From NCBI GenBank assembly GCA_023150875.1, contig JAKLKC010000001.1:1-64000 (forward strand): DNA of 64,000 bases, read 5' to 3'. Numbering within the stretch: position 1 is the stretch's first letter; each line of letters opens with the position of its first letter. The translations under genes were made by a program, and so were the position numbers. The stretch is from Myxococcota bacterium. GTDB lineage: Bacteria; Myxococcota_A; UBA796; UBA9615; JAKLKC01. This document shows, in pieces, positions 27,141-35,678 of the stretch. The notes beneath the pieces were generated by a model. The model was given only the letters and a program-made list of their open reading frames with translations. It did no database searches and was not told where the DNA came from.

Positions 27141-30100
27141 ATGCCGCGAACCCTCGCCGGCCGCCTCGCCCACTCCGCCCTCGCCCTCGGTGCCCTGCTC
27201 GGTGCCCCGGCCTGCACCGAGAGCCCGGTGGCCTACAACCCCCAGCCCCCCGAAGCGGCCATCGTCGAGCCCACCGACGGCACGGGGATCCCCGAGTTCG
27301 CGGTCGGCGCCACCGTCACCTTCGTCGCCACCGTGCAGGACGACGTCACGCCGGTGGAGGACCTGGAGATCTCCTGGCAGTCCACGCACACCGCGGACGG
27401 GGCCCAGGTCACCGAGGACCTCGGCGGATCGCCCGCCGACACCAGCGGGCGCGCGACGCTGAACGCCACGGGCCTCGTGGAGGGGGTCCACACCATCCGC
27501 GTCGGCGTCGAGGACGGCGACGGGCTGACCGCCTACGACTACGTGGACGTGGCGATCGTCGAGCCCAACGCCCCGCCCACCGTCACCATCGCCTCGCCGG
27601 ACGACGGCGAGGTCTTCGACCAGCACGACGAGATCGACTTCATCGGATCGGCCGACGACGACCGGGGGGCGGAGGCGCTCTCGGTCTCCTGGAACAGCGA
27701 CATCGACGGCCAGCTCGACTCCGAGCCCCCGGGAGCGGACGGCCTCATGGCGTTCGCCTGGTCGGACCTGGCCCCTGGGGAGCACACCATCACCGTGACC
27801 GTCACCGACGGCGGGGGCCTCCAGGCGGTGGACCAGGTGGTCATCACCGTGATCCCGGAGAACCGCGCCCCCACTCCCCCGGCGGTGTTCATCGATCCCC
27901 CCGGCCCCGGGGACGGCGACGACCTGGCCTGCCAGGCCGCGGGCTCCGTCGACCCCGAGGGGGGAACGGTCGTCTACACCTACTCCTGGTTGAAGGAGGG
28001 CGCGAGCTACGCCTGGGGCGACCCCACCCTGCCTGCCTCCCACACCTCCCGGGGGGAGACCTGGACCTGCGTGGCGGTGGCCGCCGACGAACAGGGACTG
28101 GAGAGCGATCCCGGCCAGGCGTCGGTGACCATCGACAACTCCGCCCCCTCGTTCACGTCCGTGACCCTGACCCCGTCCACCGCCTACGAGACCAGCGTCC
28201 TGACCTGCACCCCCTACGGCTGGAGCGATCCCGACGGGTATCCCCAGGGGCAACGCTTCGAGTGGTGGGTCTCGGGTGCCCTGCTCGGGGCGGCCGGGTC
28301 GACCCTCGCGGGCGCGGACTTCGACCACTTCGACGAGGTCCAGTGCGTCGTCTACCCCACCGACGGGACGGTGGAGGGGGCGCCGGTGAGCAGCGGCGTG
28401 GTCACCATCGAGAACACCCCCCCGGGGGCGCCCGCCCTCGCGGTCGAGCCCTCGCCGCCCCATCCGGGCGACGACCTCGCGTGCGTGGTGGTGTCCCCGG
28501 GCGCCGACCCCGATCCCGACGGCCAGACCTACGAGTACGAGTGGTACAGGGACGGCGTCCTCCAGGCGTCCCTGACCTCCGACGCGGTCTCGGGCGCCCT
28601 GGTGGCCCTGGGCGCCGAGTGGAGCTGCCAGGCCCGGGCCCTGGACGGGTACGTCGCGGGCCCCTGGGGGGAGGCGTCCGAGCTGGTGGTACCCCGGGTG
28701 GGGGACCTGGTCGTCACCGAGGTCATGGTGGACCCCGCGACGGTCTCCGACAGCGCCGGGGAGTACGTCGAGGTCTACAACGCCGCGGACTACGCGATCT
28801 CCCTCTCGGGTTGGGTGCTGGGGGACGGGCTCTCCGAGAGCCACACCCTCGCCTCCGCCCCCACCCTGGCCCCGGGGGACGTCGTGGTCCTGGCCCGGAA
28901 CGCCAGCGAGGCGTCCAACGGGGGCTTCGAGGGGGACTACCAGTACACCGGGCTGACCCTGGACAACGAGTCCGACGGGGTGGTCCTCTCGTTCGCCGGG
29001 GTGGTGGTGGACGAGGTGCGCTACCGGGACGACCTGGGTTTCACCGTCCCCGCCGGGGCGGCCCTCACTCTCGATCCGGGCTCCTACGACGCCGCCGCCA
29101 ACGACGCCGGATCGGCGTGGTGCCGGGCGACGACCCCCATCGTGTCCGGAGGGGACTTCGGGACGCCCGGCCGCGCCAACGACGACTGCGCCTGCGCCGC
29201 CTCCGACGGCGACGGGGACGGCTTCGGGGACGCGCCGGAGTGCGCGGCGGCGTGGATCGACTGCGACGACGCGGTCGCCGCGGTCCACCCCGGCGCCGCC
29301 GAGACCTGCGGGGACGGGATTGACCAGGACTGCTCCGGCGCCGACCGGTCATGCACCTGCGCCGAGAGCGACCTGGACGGGGACGGCTACGGCACGGTCG
29401 CGGCCTGCGCGCAGCTCGACTGCGACGACTCGAACGCCACCGTCCACCCCGGCGGGACGGAGGTGTGCGACGGCCTGGACCAGGACTGCGACGGGGTCGC
29501 CGACGACGGCTTCGACGTCGACGGGGACGGGTGGACCACCTGCGGGGGCGACTGCAACGACGGGAACCCCGCCGCCCACCCCGGGCTGGTGGAGACCTGC
29601 AACGGCTTCGACGACGACTGCAACGGCACCTACGACCTGGAGGGCAGCTCGGGCTGCACCCCCTACTACGCCGACGGGGACGAGGACGGCTACGGGATCG
29701 GGAGCGCCCGCTGCCTCTGCGGCCCGTCCTCCCCCTACACGGCCCTGGCGGCGGGGGACTGCAACGACGCCAACGCCGCCGTGAGGCCCGGGGCGGTGGA
29801 GACCTGCGACCTCGCGGACCAGGACTGCGACGGGGTGGTGGACGACGTCGGGGACGGGGACGGAGACGGCTACACCACCTGCGCCGGGGACTGTGACGAC
29901 ACCCGGGCCGACGTGAGCCCGGGGGATCCCGAGACCTGCGGGGCCGCGGACGAGGACTGCGACGGCACGATCAACGAGGACAACGCCAGCGGCTGCACGA
30001 ACTACTACTACGACCAGGACGGCGACGGGTACGGCACCAGCAGCTACCGGTGCATGTGCTCCACCAACGGGAACTACCGGGCGACCTCGACCGGGGACTG

Positions 30101-30398
30101 CTACGACAGCAACTCCAACGCCAAGCCCGGCCAGACGTCGTGGTTCACGTCGCACCGGGGGGACGGCAGCCACGACTACGACTGCAACGGCAGCCAGCAG
30201 CAGCGGTACACCAGCTACGCCTCGTGGGACTGCTACGACGTCTGGGGCGTCGACATCTACTGCGAGGACTTCAACTCCGAGGGGTGGAAGAGCAGCATCC
30301 CCGGCTGCGGCTCCAGCGGGAGCTGGGGCTTCGCCTGCGCCGCGTTCTACGACTTCTGCGACATCGACACCTACAGCCGCTCCCAGGAGTGCCGGTGA
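27141..30398 (+). CDS. Large lipoprotein with Ig-like repeats, lamin-tail domain and MopE-like repeats
   Basis: A 1085-residue lipoprotein (Cys25 in LLGAPAC). Residues 35-515 are a string of beta-sandwich, PKD/Ig-like repeats of about 90 residues (for example APTVTIASPDDGEVFDQHDEI and VEDGDGLTAYDYVDVAIVEP, here in part). Residues 520-680 form a lamin-tail (LTD) domain: VVTEVMVDP, GEYVEVYN, ISLSGWVLGDG, then TPGRAND. About seven MopE-like Asp/Cys repeats follow (685-990). The last 75 residues are a distinct Cys-, Ser- and Trp-rich module that I do not recognise. It is likely a surface adhesin or scaffold. Its stop abuts the convergent rmlA stop. Confidence 0.8.
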   Translation: MPRTLAGRLAHSALALGALLGAPACTESPVAYNPQPPEAAIVEPTDGTGIPEFAVGATVTFVATVQDDVTPVEDLEISWQSTHTADGAQVTEDLGGSPADTSGRATLNATGLVEGVHTIRVGVEDGDGLTAYDYVDVAIVEPNAPPTVTIASPDDGEVFDQHDEIDFIGSADDDRGAEALSVSWNSDIDGQLDSEPPGADGLMAFAWSDLAPGEHTITVTVTDGGGLQAVDQVVITVIPENRAPTPPAVFIDPPGPGDGDDLACQAAGSVDPEGGTVVYTYSWLKEGASYAWGDPTLPASHTSRGETWTCVAVAADEQGLESDPGQASVTIDNSAPSFTSVTLTPSTAYETSVLTCTPYGWSDPDGYPQGQRFEWWVSGALLGAAGSTLAGADFDHFDEVQCVVYPTDGTVEGAPVSSGVVTIENTPPGAPALAVEPSPPHPGDDLACVVVSPGADPDPDGQTYEYEWYRDGVLQASLTSDAVSGALVALGAEWSCQARALDGYVAGPWGEASELVVPRVGDLVVTEVMVDPATVSDSAGEYVEVYNAADYAISLSGWVLGDGLSESHTLASAPTLAPGDVVVLARNASEASNGGFEGDYQYTGLTLDNESDGVVLSFAGVVVDEVRYRDDLGFTVPAGAALTLDPGSYDAAANDAGSAWCRATTPIVSGGDFGTPGRANDDCACAASDGDGDGFGDAPECAAAWIDCDDAVAAVHPGAAETCGDGIDQDCSGADRSCTCAESDLDGDGYGTVAACAQLDCDDSNATVHPGGTEVCDGLDQDCDGVADDGFDVDGDGWTTCGGDCNDGNPAAHPGLVETCNGFDDDCNGTYDLEGSSGCTPYYADGDEDGYGIGSARCLCGPSSPYTALAAGDCNDANAAVRPGAVETCDLADQDCDGVVDDVGDGDGDGYTTCAGDCDDTRADVSPGDPETCGAADEDCDGTINEDNASGCTNYYYDQDGDGYGTSSYRCMCSTNGNYRATSTGDCYDSNSNAKPGQTSWFTSHRGDGSHDYDCNGSQQQRYTSYASWDCYDVWGVDIYCEDFNSEGWKSSIPGCGSSGSWGFACAAFYDFCDIDTYSRSQECR

Positions 30399-31130
30399 CT
30401 ATCCGAGGCCGTCGGGGGGCGGGTAGCCCAGGGCCAGGGCGTTGGCGCGGAGGAGGGACGGGAAGGTACCGGCGTCGGTCCACCAGCCGGCCAGGACCTC
30501 GTGCTCCAGCTCCCCCGCGGCGAGGTAGGCGTTGTTCACGTCGGTGATCTCCAGCTCGCCCCGGGCGGAGGGCCGCAGGCCGCGCACGAGGTCGAAGACC
30601 CGGGCGTCGTAGAAGTACGCTCCGGTGACGGCCAGGTCCGAGGGAGGGCGCTCCGGCTTCTCCAGGATCCGGGTCACCCTCCCCTCCCGCACCTCGGCGA
30701 CGCCGAATCGCTCGGGATCCGGCACGGCCTTGAGGAGGATCCGCGCCCCCCTGCCCTGCTCCCGGAACCGGGCGCAGGGCCCCGCCAGCTCGTCCTCGAA
30801 GACGTTGTCCCCCAGCACCACCGCCAGCAGGGAACCGGCGGCGAAGACCTCGGCGAGGGAGAGGGCCTGGGCGATCCCGGCGGGCTCGTCCTGGACCCGG
30901 TAGGTCAGGGACAGCCCCAGGTCCCGCCCGCTCCCCAGCAGCTCGATCATGTCGCCCATGTGCTCCCGGCCGGTCACCAGCAGCACCTCGGTCACCCCGG
31001 CCCGCTGGAGCTTCCGCAGGGGGTGGAACACCATGGGCTCGTGGCCCACGGGGAGCAGGTGCTTGTTGGTGACCGCGGTGAGCGGCGCCAGCCGGGACCC
31101 GGTCCCGCCCGCCAGAAGGACGCCCTTCAT
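30399..31130 (-). CDS. rmlA: Sugar-nucleotide pyrophosphorylase, glucose-1-phosphate thymidylyltransferase-like
   Basis: A 243-residue nucleotidyltransferase of the RmlA type, forming dTDP-glucose from dTTP and glucose 1-phosphate. It has the GGTGSRLAPLT loop, NKHLLPVGHEPMV, VVLGDNVFED with the Mg-binding Asp, EKPERPPSDLAVTGAYFYD and GELEITDVNNAYL. It is about 45 residues shorter than the usual RmlA (near 290), lacking the C-terminal extension that carries the allosteric site, as in short thymidylyltransferases. GGAGG precedes the ATG. A matching RmlB lies at 49646-50680. Confidence 0.85.
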   Translation of the reverse strand: MKGVLLAGGTGSRLAPLTAVTNKHLLPVGHEPMVFHPLRKLQRAGVTEVLLVTGREHMGDMIELLGSGRDLGLSLTYRVQDEPAGIAQALSLAEVFAAGSLLAVVLGDNVFEDELAGPCARFREQGRGARILLKAVPDPERFGVAEVREGRVTRILEKPERPPSDLAVTGAYFYDARVFDLVRGLRPSARGELEITDVNNAYLAAGELEHEVLAGWWTDAGTFPSLLRANALALGYPPPDGLG

Positions 31131-31256
31131 CTCCCAGACCTCCGCCCCCCTCATCGGCACCCCGGGTACCAAGGTGAGCCCCGGGAGATCGGAGCCGGAA
31201 GGGGGCCCCGGGTCAAGCGGCCGACGCCCCGGGGCCCGGGAGGAGCGCGCCGGGGC

Positions 31257-32249
31257 TCACCCCCCGATCCGGACCATCGCCCCCTCGAAGCGGCCCTCCC
31301 CCTCCTCGTCGCAGGCGTGGCTCAGGGGCTTGTGGGCGATGCCGGCGCGGATCGCGGCTTCCAGGGCGTCGTCGTCGTGGGTGGCGCGCATGACGTCCCG
31401 GAGGCTCACCATGCGGGGTTCGTAGGCGAGGCAGGTCTTCAGGCTGCCGTCGGAGGTGACCCGCACCCGGTCGCACGCCGAGCAGAACTGGTGGGAGAGG
31501 GCGGCGATCCGCCCCACCCGGGCGCGGCGGCCCACGACGGCGAAGCGGGCGGCGGGACCGTCGGCGCCGTCCAGGGGCTCCAGGCGGTGCCTCTCTTCGA
31601 TGCGGGCGCGCACGTCCCTCCAGGGGACCAGGCGCCAGCCCTCGACCCCGAAGGGGATCCACTCGATGAAGCGGACCTCGCAGTCGACGTCGGCGAAGCG
31701 GCTCACGAACTCTCCGGCCTCGTCGTCGTTCACCCCCTGGACCATCACCACGTTCAGCTTGAAGGGCGTCCAGCCCATGTCCACGAGGGTGTCGATGCCC
31801 CGGAGCACCGCCCCCAGCTCCCCCACCCGGCTCAGGGTGCGGAAACGGTCGGGCCTCAGGCTGTCGATGGACACGTTGAGCCGGGTCATGCCCGCGTCCC
31901 GCAGGGGGCGGGCGATCTCCGCGAGGTTCCACCCGTTGGTGGTCATCGTCAGGGTCCGCAGGCCCGGCACCGGCGACAGCCGCTCCACCAGCTTCACGAA
32001 GTCCCGCCGGACCGTGGGCTCCCCGCCCGTCAGCCGGATCTTGTCGACGCCCATCTCCGCCAGCACCCCCGCCAGCCGGACGATCTCGTCGTAGGTCAGC
32101 ATCTCCGCCCTCGGCCGGACGTCGATGCCGGCCGCCGGCATGCAGTACACGCAGCGGAAGTTGCAGCGGTCGGTCACCGACACCCGCACGTAGCGGATGC
32201 GGCGGCCGAAGGGGTCGACGATGGGGCCTCTCGGGGGCGACGGGACCAC
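31257..32249 (-). CDS. moaA: GTP 3',8-cyclase (molybdenum cofactor)
   Basis: A 330-residue radical-SAM enzyme that converts GTP to 3',8-cyclo-GTP in the first step of molybdopterin synthesis. The N-terminal cluster is TDRCNFRCVYCMP with Cys29, 33 and 36. GGEPTVRRDF binds SAM. The C-terminal cluster is FCSACDRVRVTSDGSLKTCL with three Cys, and the protein ends in the Gly-Gly needed for activity. The GTG start follows a TGGAG site. Other moa genes are not in the window. A TAGAAT -10-like element lies 45 bp upstream. Confidence 0.95.
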   Translation of the reverse strand: MVPSPPRGPIVDPFGRRIRYVRVSVTDRCNFRCVYCMPAAGIDVRPRAEMLTYDEIVRLAGVLAEMGVDKIRLTGGEPTVRRDFVKLVERLSPVPGLRTLTMTTNGWNLAEIARPLRDAGMTRLNVSIDSLRPDRFRTLSRVGELGAVLRGIDTLVDMGWTPFKLNVVMVQGVNDDEAGEFVSRFADVDCEVRFIEWIPFGVEGWRLVPWRDVRARIEERHRLEPLDGADGPAARFAVVGRRARVGRIAALSHQFCSACDRVRVTSDGSLKTCLAYEPRMVSLRDVMRATHDDDALEAAIRAGIAHKPLSHACDEEGEGRFEGAMVRIGG

Positions 32250-32279
32250 GCGCGCACTCCAGGCTGGCGGCGGCCTTGC

Positions 32280-32307
32280 TTGACCGCGCCGCGATTCTAA
32301 CCATGAT
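32280..32307 (+). promoter_or_regulatory. Overlapping divergent promoters (MATE gene and moaA)
   Basis: On the plus strand TTGACC (32280-32285) and CATGAT (32302-32307) are spaced by 16 bp and face the MATE gene. On the minus strand, TAGAAT (32294-32299) lies 45 bp before moaA and overlaps the same stretch. The two transcripts would compete for this site. Confidence 0.4.
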
Positions 32308-32397
32308 GGGCCGCTCCGGCCGGGGTCTCGGCCGGTGGAAGCGCGGATCGCGCCTCGCCGCGCCGCGCCGCCCCCTTGGCCCTCAGGTCTCGACCCC

Positions 32398-33777
32398 ATG
32401 GCGCTCGTCCGCGAAACCAGGGAGCTGTGGCGCCTTGCGGCCCCGGTGGTGCTGACCCAGCTCGCCAGCATGGCCATGGGCGTGGTCGACACCCTGTTCG
32501 CGGGGCGCCTCGGCACCGCCGCCCTCGCCGGGGTCGGAGTCGGACACGCCTACTCCTTCGCCCTCCTGGTCACCGGCATGGGGATCATGATGGCCCTGGA
32601 CCCCCTGACCTCCCAGGCCGCGGGGGCCGGACGCCTCAGGGATGCGGGCATCGCCCTGCAGAGGGCCTGCGTCGCCGCCGTCCTCCTCGCCGTCCCCCTC
32701 CTGGCGGCGTTCTGGGTCGCCGGACCCATGCTGGCGTGGATGGGTCAGCCCCCCGAGATCGTCCCCACCGCCAGCGCGTTCGTCCGGGCCCAGTCCTGGT
32801 CGATCCTCCCCTTCCTGCTCTACTTCGCGTTCCGGAACCACCTCCAGGGCCGGGGGATCGTCCGCCCCGCGCTGGTCATCGCCCTGGCCGCCAACGGGGT
32901 GAACGCCGCGGCCGACTGGGTCTGCGTCTACGGGGGCATCGGGATCCCTCCCCTGGGCGCGGCGGGGCTGGGCCACGCCACGTCGGCCTCCCGGACCTTC
33001 CTCGCCCTGGGGATGGCCTGGGTGGTCTTCACCCAGAAGGACCGCGCCGCCCTGGGGCTCCTCCCCTCCCGGGAGGCCCTCGACCTGCGCGCCATCGGCA
33101 GGTTCTTCGCCATCGGCGTCCCCGTGGGGCTCCAGTTGGGCTTCGAGGTGTGGGTCTTCATCGGCGCCACCCTGATCGCGGGTCGGCTCGGCCCCGCCGC
33201 CGCGGGGGGGCACCAGATCGCCCTGAACCTCGCCAGCCTGGCCTTCATGGTGCCGCTGGGGATCGCCATCGCCACCTCGGTCCGCGTCGGCCAGGCCGTC
33301 GGACGGGGCGACGAAGGGGGCGCGATCCGGGCGTGCTGGACGGGCTACGTCGCGGGGCTCGCGGTCATGGGGCTGTCCGCGTCTCTCTTCGCCCTCGCCC
33401 CCGGGGCGCTGGTGTCGCTCTATGGGACCGAGGCCGACAGCGCCGCCGTCGCCACGTCGCTGCTGCCCATCGCCGCCGCCTTCCAGCTCTTCGACGGGGC
33501 CCAGGTCGTCGGGGGGGCCGTGCTGCGGGGCATGGCCGACACCCGGGCGGCCATGTGGGCGAACCTCGCCGGGCACTGGCTGATCGGCCTGCCCGTGGGC
33601 TGGTGGCTCGCCTTCCACGCCGGGGCGGGGGTCCACGGCCTGTGGTGGGGCCTCAGCGCCGGGCTGGCGGCGGTCGCGGTGCTCCTGGCCCTGAGGGTAC
33701 GATGGCGCATGCGCCCCGGCCGCATCGCCGCCCTGGCCCTCACGGAGCCGGGGAGCCCGGCCGTGACCTCGGCCTGA
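32398..33777 (+). CDS. MATE-family multidrug efflux transporter
   Basis: A 459-residue MATE (NorM/DinF-type) exporter with 12 predicted membrane helices. Recognisable elements are the N-terminal LAAPVVLTQLASMAMGVVDTLFAG in parts, GMGIMMALDPLTSQAAGAG, and GGHQIALNLASLAFMVPLGIA with ATSVRVGQAVGRG, the paired internal repeat motifs. These transporters expel cationic compounds using Na+ or H+ gradients. GTG at 32335 would add 21 unlikely residues, so the internal ATG is preferred. Confidence 0.88.
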   Translation: MALVRETRELWRLAAPVVLTQLASMAMGVVDTLFAGRLGTAALAGVGVGHAYSFALLVTGMGIMMALDPLTSQAAGAGRLRDAGIALQRACVAAVLLAVPLLAAFWVAGPMLAWMGQPPEIVPTASAFVRAQSWSILPFLLYFAFRNHLQGRGIVRPALVIALAANGVNAAADWVCVYGGIGIPPLGAAGLGHATSASRTFLALGMAWVVFTQKDRAALGLLPSREALDLRAIGRFFAIGVPVGLQLGFEVWVFIGATLIAGRLGPAAAGGHQIALNLASLAFMVPLGIAIATSVRVGQAVGRGDEGGAIRACWTGYVAGLAVMGLSASLFALAPGALVSLYGTEADSAAVATSLLPIAAAFQLFDGAQVVGGAVLRGMADTRAAMWANLAGHWLIGLPVGWWLAFHAGAGVHGLWWGLSAGLAAVAVLLALRVRWRMRPGRIAALALTEPGSPAVTSA

Positions 33778-33802
33778 CCCCACGCCCCGAGCCCGCCCCC
33801 GG

Positions 33803-35665
33803 TTGAGACGACGTCCCCCGAAGAGCCCGCCCCCGAAGGAGCGCCCCGCCGGGCCGGCGCGGCCCCCCTCGCCCCGGGACGCCGCCGCCCCGTCTCCACC
33901 CCGGGCCGCGCCCTGGGTGGCCCTGGCCCTCGCCACCGCCTTCCTGCGCTCGTGGGGGATCGGGGCCCCGTTCCGCCTGGACGACCTGCCCGGGGTGGTG
34001 GACCACGCGGCGCTCCGGGCCTTCGACCTGCCCGGACTGCTGGCCAGCTTCGGGGTCTCGCGCCTCGCCACCGGGCTCAGCCTGGCCCTCCAGGTGCGAC
34101 TCTCCGGCGTCGCGACCCCCGTCCCCTTCCAGGTCGCCAACCTCGCCATTCTGGCCGCGGCCGCGTTCGGGATCGGCGGGCTGCTCGCCCGCCTGCTGGT
34201 CCCCCGTCCCGAGGCGCGCCCGGCGGCCGCCGTGGGGGCGGCGGTGGTCCTGGCCCACCCCCTGGCGGTGGAGCCGGTGCTCTACGTGTTCCAGCGCAGC
34301 GTCCTGCTGGCGACGGCGGGGGCCTTCCTGGCGGTGTGGGCCGGCTGGGAGGCGCTGGAGCCGGGGCGTCCCCCGCGGCGGCGCGCGGCCCTGGCCCTCG
34401 GCGCCCTCTCCGCCCTGGCGGTCGCCGCGACGGCGAAGGAGGTCGGCCTCCCCATGGTGGCGGGGCTGGTGGGGGGGGTCGCGCTCACCCGTCCCGGGGC
34501 TCCGGCGGTTGGGGACGCCCTCCCCGGCGACGGGGGAGCGCGGCGGTGGCGGGTGGGGATCGGCGCCGCCGTGGCGGTGGCCCTCGGGATCGGGGCCCTC
34601 GCGTGGCTGGTCCTGGGCTACGGGCACACCGGCGAGGCCCTGGCGCGGCGGCTCCCCGGAGGGGTCCCGTGGTTGTTCTGGAGGGTCCAGACCGTCAGCT
34701 TCTGGCGCTACGTGGTGCTGATCGCGGCGCCGCCCCTCGCGCCCTACGCGGTGAGCCACGCCGCCGAGGACCCCTACGAGGGGTGGCCCCCCCCCGCCAT
34801 CGCCGCCGCCCTCCTCCTGGTCGCCTCCGTGGCGCTGAGGCGCCGCGCCCCCGCCCTCGCCTTCGGTGGTCTCTGGACCATCGCGTCGCTGCTCCCGGCG
34901 CTGCTGGTGCCCGGCGCCGCGGTGGTGGACTACAAGGCGTTCCCCGCCACCGCGTCGGTGGCGGCCCTGGGGATCTCCGCGTGGTCCCGCCTGGGCTCCC
35001 GGCGCCCGGGGGCGAGGGAGCTGGCGGTCCTCGCCGCCTGGGCCCTGCTGGTGGTGCCCTCCCTCCGCTACCAGCAGACCTTCCGCACCGACCGGGAGAT
35101 GTGGGCGCGGGCGCTGCGGGTGGAGCCCCGGAACCCCGCCGCCCTGGTGGGCATGGGCGAGGTGCTGCTCGCGGCGGGGCAGGCACCGGAGGCCGAGGCC
35201 ACCTTCGCCGCGGCCCTGGAGCTGTGCCGGAAGAGGGCCGGCCTGCCGGTGCTGGAGCCCGCGCCCGTGGAGCACTTCGCGTTGCTGCACCTGGGCAACG
35301 CCGCCGCGGCCCGGGGGGACGGCCCCGCCGCAATCTCGGCGTGGCGGGCCGCCCTGAAGGTGGCGCCGGACTTCGGCGCCGGTCACTTCAACCTGGGCCT
35401 GGGACTTCTGGTGGAGGGGGAGCCCGCGGAGGCGTTCCACGAGATCACCCTCGGCTTCGCCGCCGACCGCACCGATCTCTCCCGCGTGCGGCACTTCTTC
35501 TCGTTGCTGGACGAGGAGCCCCAGGTCGCCCGCGCCTTCGTCCGCTGGCTCGACGAGCACCCCGCCGGCGTCGAATGGCAGGGGCTGTACTCCGAGACGC
35601 CGGGCCTGCGGGAGCCCATGGCCGAGGTGCGCCGACGGTGGTCCGCGGCGGACCCTCCCCCTTGA
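33803..35665 (+). CDS. Polytopic membrane protein with C-terminal TPR repeats, TMTC-like
   Basis: A 620-residue protein starting at a TTG, 25 bp after the MATE gene. About ten membrane helices span residues 38-430, beginning with a short loop FRLDDLPGVV that resembles the acidic first luminal loop of GT-C glycosyltransferases and TMTC proteins (usually D-D/E-x-x). Residues 435-570 hold TPR-like helices, for example ALVGMGEVLLAAGQAPEAEA and FGAGHFNLGLGLLVEGEPAE. It might be a GT-C mannosyltransferase-type enzyme acting on envelope proteins, but catalytic residues cannot be assigned. Confidence 0.7.
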   Translation: MRRRPPKSPPPKERPAGPARPPSPRDAAAPSPPRAAPWVALALATAFLRSWGIGAPFRLDDLPGVVDHAALRAFDLPGLLASFGVSRLATGLSLALQVRLSGVATPVPFQVANLAILAAAAFGIGGLLARLLVPRPEARPAAAVGAAVVLAHPLAVEPVLYVFQRSVLLATAGAFLAVWAGWEALEPGRPPRRRAALALGALSALAVAATAKEVGLPMVAGLVGGVALTRPGAPAVGDALPGDGGARRWRVGIGAAVAVALGIGALAWLVLGYGHTGEALARRLPGGVPWLFWRVQTVSFWRYVVLIAAPPLAPYAVSHAAEDPYEGWPPPAIAAALLLVASVALRRRAPALAFGGLWTIASLLPALLVPGAAVVDYKAFPATASVAALGISAWSRLGSRRPGARELAVLAAWALLVVPSLRYQQTFRTDREMWARALRVEPRNPAALVGMGEVLLAAGQAPEAEATFAAALELCRKRAGLPVLEPAPVEHFALLHLGNAAAARGDGPAAISAWRAALKVAPDFGAGHFNLGLGLLVEGEPAEAFHEITLGFAADRTDLSRVRHFFSLLDEEPQVARAFVRWLDEHPAGVEWQGLYSETPGLREPMAEVRRRWSAADPPP

Positions 35666-35678
35666 GGTCGGGCGCGGC

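Noticed and set aside
27000-29288. N-terminal extension of the 25848-26942 frame up to 29288
   Set aside because: It runs antisense to the large lipoprotein gene; the ATG at 26942 opens a good signal peptide with a promoter upstream.
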